Positions 46,201 to 58,200 of a DNA stretch of 64,000 nt are shown one piece after another. Source of the DNA: Eretmocerus hayati (lineage: Eukaryota; Arthropoda; Insecta; Hymenoptera; Aphelinidae); the NCBI GenBank assembly GCA_029851415.1, contig CM056743.1:30578405-30642404 (forward strand). Reading direction: 5' to 3'. The notes beneath the pieces are model-generated. The model was not told the DNA's origin, searched no databases, and saw only the letters and a list, made by a program, of their open reading frames with translations. The position numbers and the translations under genes are program-made. Each line of letters starts with the position of its first letter. Position 1 is the stretch's first letter.

Positions 46201-49200
46201 TTTCAGAATCACTAAGTGTGATTCAGCGATATTTGATGAAATTTTTTCTTATGGGTTTCTTATAGGCAGACCAGACTATAACTTCCAAGAGCGAATTTCG
46301 AAGCTCTTGACTTCTACTTTCAGATGCTTTTCGAATCATCTAAATCCACCAATTTTTGCCAGACTTGGATAGGTTTGCGTATTGACCCGACTTTTATAAA
46401 ATTCTAGAAGACTTCAGATTGATTTTGCAAGAATCTATTGAACTGCGCGAAAGAAATACCAAATAGCTCTCAAAATCCTTCAAAGAAGCTACAAAATGAG
46501 CCCAAGTAGATTCATCTTGGACCAAGGAGATCGGTCAAGTGATCGGAATCGAACTTTTTTCTAGGTATACACAAACTTTCGACCGGTAGTATAAATAAAA
46601 ATGAAAAAGACAACCAAAGGCATTGCTTCAACTCGAGTACCGCTTTTGCGCGGAGTTACTCTTTTCCCATTGATTATTCAGGTACCGAAAATGAGAAACT
46701 CAAATAATATCTTGACTGAAATTCACAGAGGCAGCAAGTATTAGACGGGATTGCCGAAGATTGGCGAGTGACTAACCACGTTGAAGATTTGGTTCAGTTG
46801 AAAAAGTTTTCTCGCTCTGGAATACTAGTGATCTTGGCCTATGCAGGTTAGTATTAGTGAAGTATATATGTTACCGTGAAAGCACAAAATCAGTGATTGC
46901 CGGGCATTCAGTAGTGAATCCCAAGATTCACTGGTCGAAGCCAGTGAATGCTGACATTCACTAGTGGAAGCCCGGAATTCGTAGTTGATATCGTTGCTGA
47001 GGCCATGATTCGGGCTTTCACTAGTGATTGTCAGCATTCACTGGGCATCGACCAGTGAATGTCAGTATTCACTAACCCGGACCAGTGAATGTCAGAGCTC
47101 AGAAGAATTGGCGAGTGGAAGTCGAATAAAATGTCAAACACATTGTCTCATTGTCCCAAGTTTCCGAGGCAGGTTGGAATATGGAAGAATCAAGGTATAG
47201 TGTTCAATACTCTCTTCACCTTTCCGTATGAACCCCCACTCTGTGGCATCTCCGAAAAGAATAAGTTTCACTCTTCCGGAGTGAGAATTTCACGCGGGCC
47301 GAAGTGAATCTCATTATTTCCGAATTGCCACAAAAAGGGGGTTTCACTCAGAAAGGTTGAGGAAGTACGGTCTCTTCATTCATCACCCATCAAAAGAGGT
47401 CAGGAGTTCCTGAGTTTCCAATCTTCATCTACTAAGGTAGTCGTAGCGCGCAAAATTGAAAAGACAGTTGTGTCAGCATGAGCAATATGTCATGAATAAT
47501 CATAAGTGAAACCTCAATGTCACTCAACTTTTGTCATTGACAACTATTTTTTATGAGGTATTTCTGAGACCGACAAGTATTTGACAAGACATTTTATTGA
47601 CAACTCTTCATTGATGGATAATCGATATTTCTCCATATTCCAACCTGCCTGGGAAACTTGGGATAATGAAACAATGTGTTCGACATTTTATTCGACTTCC
47701 ATTCCCCAATTCTTCCGATCTCCGACATTCACTGGTCCGGGTCAGTGAAAGCTGACATTCACTGGGCCGGGTCAGTGAATGCTGACATTGACTGGTCGAT
47801 GGCCAGTTAATGTTGACAATCACTTGACGTGCGCGCTATCCGCACACTTATCTTTGATTCAAGTTCGTATCCATTTTCCCAAGAAATCGAAAGAAATGTG
47901 AATTAGCAAAACCGCTGACTCTACCAGTAGAAACGCCAGGTTAGCCTTTTCTCAAATCGTAAATTCAAACGACAATGGTAGAAACGTCGAAAATGCCTTT
48001 TCTCTCTGTCATGAATCTAGGAGCACAATAGTAGACTCGGAGAAAACGCCGTTTCTACGCAGATTTTCGATCATGTAGAACCGGTAAAACGGCCGTACTA
48101 CCGGAATCATTTCGTGTGGGAACGGAGAAACGGCCATTTCTCGGAACTACGAAGAAACGGAAGAATCACCGTTTCTACACTCCGCGCAAACTTCCAAGCA
48201 GGATCAGTCCGTTCACGGCAAATCGCGCCGACGCAACCTCCACGTCGCTCGTCTCCAGGCACCTCGTTGCCTCGAAGCTCAACGCTTCCAAACCGGCTTC
48301 CTTGCCGTTTCGTGTCACGCCACCACGGGTGTCCTGTTCGGGATCGCGCCACGTTACTCAAAACACACTCAAACAATCGTGTTGTGAACAATTGACTGTG
48401 CGCGTGTGTGTGTGTGTGTGTGTGTGTGCATGTGCGCGTCGGCACTACGTCACTTAGTGTATCCGATTGTGTCATTTCTATGCACCTCACCCACCACCAT
48501 CCACATCCTCTTGGCGGCCATCGGCACCGTGTCCTGCACGGACACTCTTGACACGAGCCGATTGTGACCTCGTCATACTAGTGAAAGCCCGAATTATGGA
48601 CTCAGCGACGAGATCAGCTACGAATTCCGGGCTTTTACTAGTGAATGTCAGCATTCACTGGCCTCGACCAGTGAATCCTGAGATTCACTAGTGAATGCCC
48701 GGCAATCAGGGATTTCGGGCTTTCACGGTGACATATATACTGTATGATGCATCTTCGTTTTAACACCGTGAGGGCGAGGGTGGCCTCTAAACTTCACTTC
48801 AAGTCATCTGGATACTGCACTAATTTTCTAGTTTTGGGAGTCAGCAACTTCGCTTTCTTCGGGTTAGTGATGACTGCAAAAGAGATCACTGCTTTCTTTG
48901 TGGATGCGAACAAAACTTATATCGACAAGGGAATAGTGCTCATACCATTCTATCGGCCATGGAATTGTGAGAGACTCTTCTACATCGAATATGTTACTCA
49001 GGCGACACAATTCATTTTGATGGGTCTCACACATTTGGCTCACGACTCATCTTATATAATTCAAGTCCATCACTGCTGCTCACTATTTAAAATCGTCAGG
49101 TAAGGTTAAATTTCCTCACATTGAAAAAGATCGACATGACTTGAAGTAATTTTTGTAACACAGATGGAATTTTTCGCCCTATTTTGGCGATGTACACGTA

Positions 49201-52200
49201 CATTTTTCGTCCTATTTCGGCGATATCTCATCCAAGTAGAGCCATACGTAGTCAATATCAAATGAGTTTTACAGGAGTGAAGTTCCAAATTTCTTTGCGC
49301 GTTCAATATATCTTTCAGGCATTTGAAGTCTCATCCCGGGAAATGTTTTCAATGACATTCTTTCAAAAGGCTCAGTCGGCAATTTCAATCCTCGTAGGCA
49401 AATTATGCCCAATGATAATGTTGGGATGAGCCCCTAAATAATCTCAGAGGGGTTCTTTCCTTCGAAACAATGCGTTCACGCGCAATGTGAACAGTGATTT
49501 CCTGCATTTGTCAAGGATTTTCCAGTGTTCCATTTACAACCGGAGTCCCACATCAGGGTAAAAAGGAAAGGAAAAAAATTGGTTGAATATTGTGAGCACT
49601 AGAGTTAGAGAGTCGGGTAACTTGGTTTCAAGATTATACTCAACAAGCCCGACTGATACCACCTTGAGCATTACCAGGCGCTTAACGAAAAATGTTCTAT
49701 GTTCAAATAATGTAGAAGTAAACCCCAAAATAATCTTAGAAGGTTTATTTCCTTCGGAAAAATATACGTACAGGCGCACCGTGCATTGCGAGTGAACATC
49801 TGTTAAAATATTACCATCTCGCGCCCTGATTTTTATGGGAGAGTTTTGAAGGGCAGGCCATATTGGTTCTTCGGATTCTAAAATGAGACATCAGAGATTT
49901 ATTTCCAAGACCATTTATGAATTTCATAGGAAATTTTTCAAAATCAGATTTACTTTTAGCGCACGGGTTAGTAGAGCCATCGAGATGGAAGGATCTTCGA
50001 AAAGGTCAGGCAGTGAGACTCGAATTAAAGCCCTGAATTTGATGAATTCTGCAATAGATATTCATAATTCATGCATACGGTAAGGTAATAGGATGTGATA
50101 TTATCTATAATCACTTTTTTATACGTTCATGATTTGCTTTACGAATTGAAATACAATTTTAACACGTTGTGTAACGTATCTTTACCATCTGAAATCCGTT
50201 GTCCTGTGTTAGTGACTTAATACTTATCAGAGTTGGCGGTAGTCGGGCTCAGCCAATATCTTTTCAATGGAGGTAGTACTTCCAACTAATTATTGAGAAC
50301 TAGATTTTGTACTTCTAGAATATCGATGATTATACGTAATTTCCATGAGATTTTGCCACTTTCTGAACTCTTATTCTCCATATCAATATATTAAACAAAT
50401 GAGTTGTGAGCCTTAGGAAAATTACTTATGTAGCATTCAAAGAGCCGAATGCGCAATTAGGAGTTCGCGTGACTCTAAAATTCCATTAAAATTGTTTGTG
50501 AGAAATAGCTTGTTTCCCAATGAATTTCTCATTCAATTATCAATTGGAAGTCTCAAGCAACTGATTTTGTTTTGACCCCACTGACGGAATTTGGCCTTTT
50601 GACTTCATCTGGATTTTCTCATAGGTATATTTTGGTATCTTTGATAAAGAAATCCAAACTCGTTGTTGTCCTTCATTCATTTTAGAACATGGTCAAATAT
50701 TCTAGAAAAGAGACTCACTCGATTTCTCACGAGGTATTTATTGTATTCTGAAAATAGGTCGATGAAGTAGTGGATATTTCATTGTCTGAGGACCTGCTAA
50801 AGATCAAATTCTCAACTATTTCGTTTGCTTAATATCACTATTCGCATAATGGTGGATAAACTTGATGTGATATTCATTCCAACTAGTAGTTACTCCAAAT
50901 CATCTCACACAAACTTTGTTAGAACATAATCGCGATTAAATTTTCAAGGTTGTTAAATCAAAAATCAAAAAACATCGGAATGTGCTACTCGAAGAGACAC
51001 ACATTTCATACATTAAAACTTTCTACGTCAAAGTAGTAGTTTTCAAGTTGAAAATATAAAAAACCTTTTCCACGTCTCTCGAATCGGGATCCGCGCTTAT
51101 TATATATCACTCTGCCACAGGCTGAAGAACATAAATTGAGATTTTATAATTATTATTGTAAGGTGGATTTCTCCTTGAGTGCATTAGAGACTTCAGTAAC
51201 TGCTTTGGACAGGACAAATGAGATCAGAGAATCTCTCTCATTTTCGTTATTTTGGCTATAATTGTTTAATGCAGTCGTCAAAATCTCTAACAGTCACGAT
51301 CAAGTCAGAGAGAAAATAGTCAAGAAGTCTGTATTCAATTATCTGTATTCATCAGAGTGAGATAAGACTTATTTGCAATCACGTGCGTAAAGTTAGTGCG
51401 TAAAGATCATTTTTTCGGTGCGTAAGGCAAAACTTTACACACATCGAATTGCAAAAAATATCGTACGAAACGACTTCGATACTTTACGCACTGTCGGAAA
51501 CTTTACACACTCGAGTAACACTTTACGCACTGTTGAGATTCTTTACGCACAAGCGTGAAGAATAGTATAATATTCTATTATCTGTGTTAGTTAAATTTAG
51601 AAGATGATTTTCATATTTCTTTTCCATGTTAATTCACTTGACTTTTCATAATTAACTGAAATCTGCAACCTTGGCTGTCTATTGAGAGGAATCAAACAGG
51701 ACAGTTAATAAAATTGAGGCAATGTACACCGGTACCTGGTTCATAACGTTGTTGATGAACACAGTCGGAGTCGGACTCGCTGCAATGGGGATAGTGAGTG
51801 TACTTTTACAAGACTTCTTAATCATTTCGTAAGGAAAAGTAAAGCTCTACTTGTTGTTGGAAATGAATTATCTTGAAAAAATTTTCATTTGCATTGTTGA
51901 GTGATAAATATTCTTCCACTTCGATTCGTTCGGGGATCCATTCTATGCCAATGCATGTATGAGTAGCAGTATTGTACAGACATTTTGCATTTTTTCTGAC
52001 CCCCTGAAGTAAAAATTATGCATTTTAGAGCAATTTCAGTTGAACACGGTGCAATTTGAGCAAAAATCTCAGAAATTTCCCCATCTTGAGCGCATTGTTT
52101 CAAAGTCAAGTGGCTTCAGAACGACTTCAAGTGGTCGATCTCCAAATGACGTCACAATGATACAGGAATCATTATATTTCGTACTTGTTCGAAGATATAA

Positions 52201-55200
52201 TCTACTGTTGTACCGCAACTTGGTTAATCCTTTCTTAGCCACAGATGCTACGGTCCTCAAATGTCTCACAAAGAAGTTTCATGAAGGGGGTCCCTATGGC
52301 ACACTAAATACACTGAGATCAGCAATTTCTAGTAAATACAATTTCTAGTAAATCACTAAATACACTAAGATCAGTAATTCCCTGATGAGAGGTGTAAGTC
52401 ACGCACCCGAAACGTCGGAAATTTGATCAAGATTGACTGGATATTTGCAATGAAGTCCGGTTGTATCAAGAATTTGAAGGAGTTATTTTACATTGAAACC
52501 GCCAACAGACGAGGAGGGATCCATATCAAAAACATCAGCAATTTCTTCCATCAACGATATAGACTGTTCAAAAAGTCCCATCCTAGAAAGATTCTCCAAG
52601 GAGGTATTCAAGCTAAAACCCCTCACACCTAAATATGATGATATATGGGATCCTAAAGTAGTTCTTGAATTGATTAACTCTTGGGGAAGTACAACAACAC
52701 TGTCATCAAAACAACTAATACGTAAAATAGTAGTATTACTAGCTCTTGGATCAGCCTTTCGCATTCAAAACCTAAGCTTAATAAGACCAAAATATGTTGC
52801 CAAAGTCGAGACAGGAGTCAAGATATACATCTCTGACTTGGTCTAACATTCAGGCCCAAAGACAAGACAACCATGTACCTTCTTGCCCTCCTTCAAAAAC
52901 CAAATATTTGTATGGCAAGTACAGTCCTCCATTACATTGCCAGTACAGAAGCTCTGAGAGCTGGCAAAGAGTTCCTGCTGACATCTCATCAAAAACCTTA
53001 TAAAAGTACCCACAGATATCATGAGTAGATGGATCAGAGATGTTCTAACCGAGGCATAGGTATTGATTCTGAGTATACAACCAACAGTATCCATCATGCT
53101 GCAACTTCTAGTGCTAGTGAAAAAGGCCTAGATACAGAGAGGATAAAGTATGCTGCAGGATGGGCTAAAACCTCTCTAATATTTGATAAGTTTTATAAGA
53201 GACCCATAAAGGACACTAAATCGCCTTCCGCAGAAACAGTCTGCTACACTTGACAGCGACTAGTAGTGGAGATGATGTTCATCAGCTCATGTCAAAACAA
53301 TTCCTTTTTTTTCCAATGGGAATATAAGGAAAAATCTGATGGCAGGATTTCCCTAATGGATATCCCACCAGCAGACCATGAGCGCTTTCATTTTGCTTAC
53401 CCGGTAAGCGGATGAGCATGAATCCAGCGCCCGTGTGCCCTTGGGGCTAAAACCTTCTGCTCTCGGTCAGGTGTTGGTCATCCTCCAACCCGACGCGCTG
53501 GCAGGGCGTATCCCTGCCCCGCGCCCATGGGGGCAACCGGAGTTGAGCCGAAAGGGTGAGACCCGGTATACAAAAGCCAATATTCCTGCTCTCAGTCCTA
53601 AACCGCAAGGGGGGTTGGGGCATGGCGCCTCATCCCTGGGGTGTGACGACCCTCCGGCCCCAGTTACCGCCCGCCGGAGCAAGGAGACCGCACATCTCCA
53701 TCCGGCACCACGGGAGTGGGTGAGTCTAGGGACTCAAATTGGGATCACCCTCGGGCGATAACAATGCGAGCCCATAAGACTCATCCATCATCCCGAGGGA
53801 CTCTTTGGGCTCTCAGGAAGCCTAAAAGAGTCCCAAAACCCCCCACCGAGGGGTGAGCATTGGCCTTGTGCTGGGGGCCGTGCCCGAAAGTCGGTAGTCG
53901 GGGCGGAGGACTGAGCCATCACCGAGCCTGGCTCGGTGTTGGTCATCCTCCAACCCGACGCGCTGGCAGGGCTTATCCCTGCCCCGCGCCCAGGGGGGGC
54001 AACCGGGGTTGAGCCGAAAGGCAGGGACCCGGTATACAAGAGCCAATATCCCTGCTCTCAGTCCTAACCGCAAGGGGGACTTCGTGTCCCGGGGTGTGAA
54101 AGACCTCCGGCCCCAGTTACTGGAAGCCAGTAGGGAGAAGACTGGTTCCGAGACTGGCGCTCGGTGATTTGACTTCTCCCGAAAACCCGCAAGGGGGGGG
54201 GGGGTGGAGCATGGTGCCTCATCCCTGGAGTCTGACGAGCTCCCGGCCCCAGTCAGCGCCCGCCGGAGCGTGGAGACCGCACATCTCCATCCGGCACCAC
54301 GGTAGTGGGTGGGTCTAGAGACTCGAATCGGAATCGCCCCAGGGCGATAACAATGCGAGCCTGGAAGACTCATCAATCATCCCGAGGGTCTCCTTGGGCT
54401 CTCAGAACGCCTAGAAGAGTCTCAAAACCCTCCACCGAGGGGTGGGCATCGGCCTCGTGCTGAGGGCTGAGCCCGAAATTCGGTAGTCGGGGAGGAGGAT
54501 CGAGCCATCACCCAAACCGACGCGATGGCAAGACGCATCCCTGCCCTGCGCCCATGGGGGCAACCGGGGTGAAGAGAGAAGCCAGGCACCCGGGGTATAA
54601 AGGATAAATTCCTGCTCTCAGTCCTGAAATGTTGGCAAGCCATCGTTGCAGAATTGGGGGCAGCTCACCACTGTCTAACCAGCCCACCCCGGAACCGCGT
54701 TAGCATTACTTCATGTGGGAGGCGTATCGCTCGCCATGGGTCGTTCTTCTTTGGTGTGTCCGCTCTTCTGTCTTCTCTCTTCGTCGTCAATCATCACTCT
54801 TCAAGTCGTCGTTGTTTGCTATGTAGCGCCCTTTGCATGGCGCTGCGATGCCCGTTGTCGCTCTCCTTTTTGGGTGATCGCCGTCTTGATGTAGGCGGTG
54901 ATCTTATCCCACGTCTCTTTGCTGCGAAGCATGAACGGCACTAGGGTCTCAAGGGTAATCTGAGCCCCAAGCCGGTCCCCGAGCTCCGCTCTCTCCGCAG
55001 CTGTGTTCACACACTGGAAGAGTGCGTGTTCTGCATCATCCCAGTCTGCCTCACACATCTGACAGACCGCGGTCTCCCTCTTCTGGAACCGTTCCAGGTA
55101 CTCTCCGAAGCAGCCATGCCCACTAAACGCTTGCGTCAGCCATAAATCCAGCTCTCCGTGAGCTCGATCGATCCACCTGGTTATGTTGGGGATTAATCTT

Positions 55201-58200
55201 CGCATCCATTTCCCTTTCGTTGTACTCTCCCACTCTTTCTGCCACTCTTCGATGGTCTCCCCCCTCTCGACGTCTCGTATGAGTGCCTTACGAGTGGGGT
55301 TGAGCACGTTTCCATCGCTCTCAAGGCTTTCTTGGCGTTTCCATACCCGCACTCTCTCGGCTACAAGCAGGCGTATAGGTGGTGTACCCGCAAGTACACA
55401 GTGTGCGTGGTCGGACATCGTACAATAAGCGCTGATCGTCCGTAGCGTGAAACGCCGCCGGACTGGACCTGGTTTGCGTTGATGACGGACCCTCTAGCTA
55501 CCTGTCCCCAACTTGGTGCACCGTACAGCATGACAAAATAGCTTACGGTGCTGAGTAAGGCTCTTCTCTTTGGCTTGGGACCACCAATGTTTGGCATGAG
55601 CCGTTGGAGGGCGCCACTGACCCTGTCCGCCTTCAGCGCTGCTTCTCTGGCTTGTGCCTTGTAGCTCCATTGGTCATCAAACCGAACCCCAAGGTACTTG
55701 AGTTCCCTCTTGAGTGGAATCTCGTACCCGTTGATGGAGAACACGGGAGTTTCGAAACTCCTCCTTTTGGTGACTAGCATCGCTTCGCACTTGTGCTCGG
55801 AAAGCTCCAGCCCGTTCTACGGGAACCATTGACCAATACGGTAAAGAGCTTCATTGGCCACACGCTTAACTTGCCACGCGGTTTCGGCAACCACGACTAA
55901 TGCCGCATCGTCCGCGAAGCCAGTAAGTTCCGCCCCATCTGGTATGCTCATGTCCAGGAACTCGTCGTATTGCGTGTCCCATTCGAACGGTCCTGATACG
56001 GATCCTTGAGCTATCCCTGCAGATAGTTCCAGCTCAACCCTTCCCTCATCGGTGTCACATACGAGGACTCTGTCACGCAGTCCATCGCTGATGACTGCGA
56101 GCAAGTAAGGGGGGACACTTCCATCTAGGGACCTATCGATCCGTTCCCAGCTTGCCGTGTTGGAGGCATTCTTCACACCCAAGCATATTATGGCACTGAA
56201 CCCTCCTCCTGGTTGGGGGGGGGGGGGCATTGTATGCGCTCTGGAGACTCTGTCTTGTACGCTTTCTATTGCGTGCATTGTACTGCGCCCCTTACGGAAG
56301 CCAAACTGCATCGGGGACATTCCTCCGCTACGCTCATACTCTTCCACTGCCCGGTTCAGGATCATGCGGTCATACATCTGCCCGATGTTGTCCAGCATAT
56401 TGAAAGGCCGATTCGATGATGGCTCCGCTGGTTCTCCATCCTCTTCCTTGGGGATAAGGACTAACTCCTGCCGTTTCCACATTTGCGGGAACACTGCCGC
56501 AAGGAGGCACTTATTAAACAACTTTAATAGCAGGGTAGGCTGCTCTCGAGCCACTATTTTCAGGACTCCATTGAGGATACCGTCCAATCCCGGGGCCTCA
56601 TCATTCGCCAATCTCGTAGTCGCTCGTCTTAGCTCTTCTTCGGTGAAGAGGGGGATTGGCTCGGAGATGAACCCAGGGAATGTGAGTCTGGGCTCCCCTC
56701 TCGGGTAGAGTGCCCTGGCCATCCGTGGGGGCTGACTCTTTGTCAGTTGACGCTGTGGGTCCGTCTCTCAAGCGCAGTCTGCTCATGACCACCCGTACGG
56801 TGTGCCCCACGGATCTTGATCGACTATCTGCATAATTCCGACCAGCACTTCCGTTTGCCGCGACTCATGGCATCCCGAAGAAGTTTCTTCGCCTCTTTGT
56901 AAGCCGCTTCGTCTGCTGCCACTGGTGAACGTCCGCGTTTGCGCTGCGGTGAAAGTCTCTGATTTCATCAATCCACCAGTATACTTGCCTCTCCTGGAAC
57001 CGAGGTTGCTTCCTCCTCGGCGCGGAGGGGTCACAGGCTCGGGTGATGGACTGGGACACTCGTCACGTCTCTTCCGGCGAGAGCTCTTCTCCGGGGTCCT
57101 CTGCTCTCAGGATTGATTCTTTGATGCTTTCCTCGTCCAGTTTGCCGACTTGCCATCCCTCGATCTGCCATGCTATGCCTGCATCTTGGCCACGCTCTAT
57201 CTCAAAGAAGACATGACGGTGGTCGCTAAGCGTTTCCGAGTCGAGGACCTGCCACTTCGTGACTCGTCTCATGAGAGGCAGGCCAACGAACGTTGAGTTG
57301 AGCATTGAGGATGATGCCCCTCTATGCCATGTCGCCTTTTCTACCTCGTTGAGGCAAACCAGGTCCAGTTGGGCCATGGTTGTTTCCAGATCGTTAATTT
57401 TCTCATCCTCTGGCCCTCCACTCCAGGCTGGAGCCTTGGAGTTGAAATCCGCCGCTACTATGGCGAGGCCTCCCCAATGTCTCAGACTACCCTCGAGTTC
57501 CCGCAATTCCCGAAGAAAATCGTTCATTAGTGCGTTCGGTGAGTAGTAGCAGCTATACACCGCTATATCGCCGATGACTCTTCGGGCGAACCCCGGCCCT
57601 TTGGTCGGTTTTTCTGTCTCTTAAATGCTTCCATTCCAGACTTGGATAGCTGATCCTCTCCCAAGATCTTCCGTGGTTCGTGGTCGCTCTTTTTGGGAAT
57701 GGAGATACTGCTCTGAGATGATTAGAACGTCTGCTCCCAGTCTTGAGGCCTCTCCCTCAAGTAAACTGTGCGCATCGTTGCTCCTGCGAAGATTCGCTTG
57801 CAGAAAGCTAGCCATCTTTGCGCCTCTTCCGGCCCTTCCATACTGCTCGGGCCTGCTGGTAGGCCTTGCAGCACTGCATGCCCGTCCTGTGTTTGTGGTC
57901 CTCGTTGAGGCCGTCTTCCCCCAGTTGAAGCAACGTTTCACCCGCCTCACCTGTGGCTTGTCGCACTTTGCGGATAAATGCCCGTATTGGAGGCAGTTGT
58001 AGCATATCGGAATCCCACCTTTTTCCCGGACCCGCGCATTAACAAAGTCTCCTCGGACTTTCCCTTTGGCCAAAACTCCTTTAGCGAGCCGTTCTGGTAG
58101 TGTGATCACCGCGACCTGGGTACCCCTGTATCCTGGGCGAATGGTCCTAGCCGTGATGCTGCCTGCATACTCTGCTCCGAGTTCTTTTACGAAGGCTTCC

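Larger units (their letters stand above)
34419..46728. other. OR intron of 12.3 kb packed with repeats
   Basis: Between two phase-0 exons. Repeats inside it are listed separately. Stretches 34419-35105, 35230-36620, 39093-39360, 39500-40220 and 41525-42830 are AT-rich, with short open frames that show no family features. 40020-40230 loosely resembles 30700-30870, and 46285-46330 resembles 30940-31000; these are old dispersed repeats. Confidence 0.55.
52100..53253 (+). pseudogene. Decayed tyrosine recombinase (DIRS- or Crypton-like)
   Basis: Tyrosine recombinases of this type integrate DIRS-like retrotransposons or Crypton transposons. Order seen: an N-terminal core-binding segment ending [15 protein letters not shown] (to 52331); after a 205-bp insertion, [16 protein letters not shown] and PKYDDIWDP; then [22 protein letters not shown] with the first catalytic Arg (FRIQ); then a frameshifted zone with [14 protein letters not shown]; then IHHAATSSA, at the usual H-x-x-R site though the Arg is His here; and [18 protein letters not shown] with the catalytic Tyr. 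Several frameshifts and stops show it is dead. No reverse transcriptase was found beside it, so the class is undecided. It sits in the OR intron. Confidence 0.75.

Noticed and set aside
46601..46680. ATG-started frame ending at a donor-like site upstream of the OR exon
   Set aside because: The peptide does not fit the receptor N-terminus, and the 34-kb exons join the 46729 exon in phase without it.
52040..52100. Extension of the recombinase frame further upstream
   Set aside because: The first bases overlap a segment repeated inverted at 60580-60680, so this part is probably not recombinase sequence.
53822..54376. A 184-codon minus-strand open frame
   Set aside because: It lies in the tandemly repeated 3' UTR of the LINE; GC-rich composition keeps frames open by chance.
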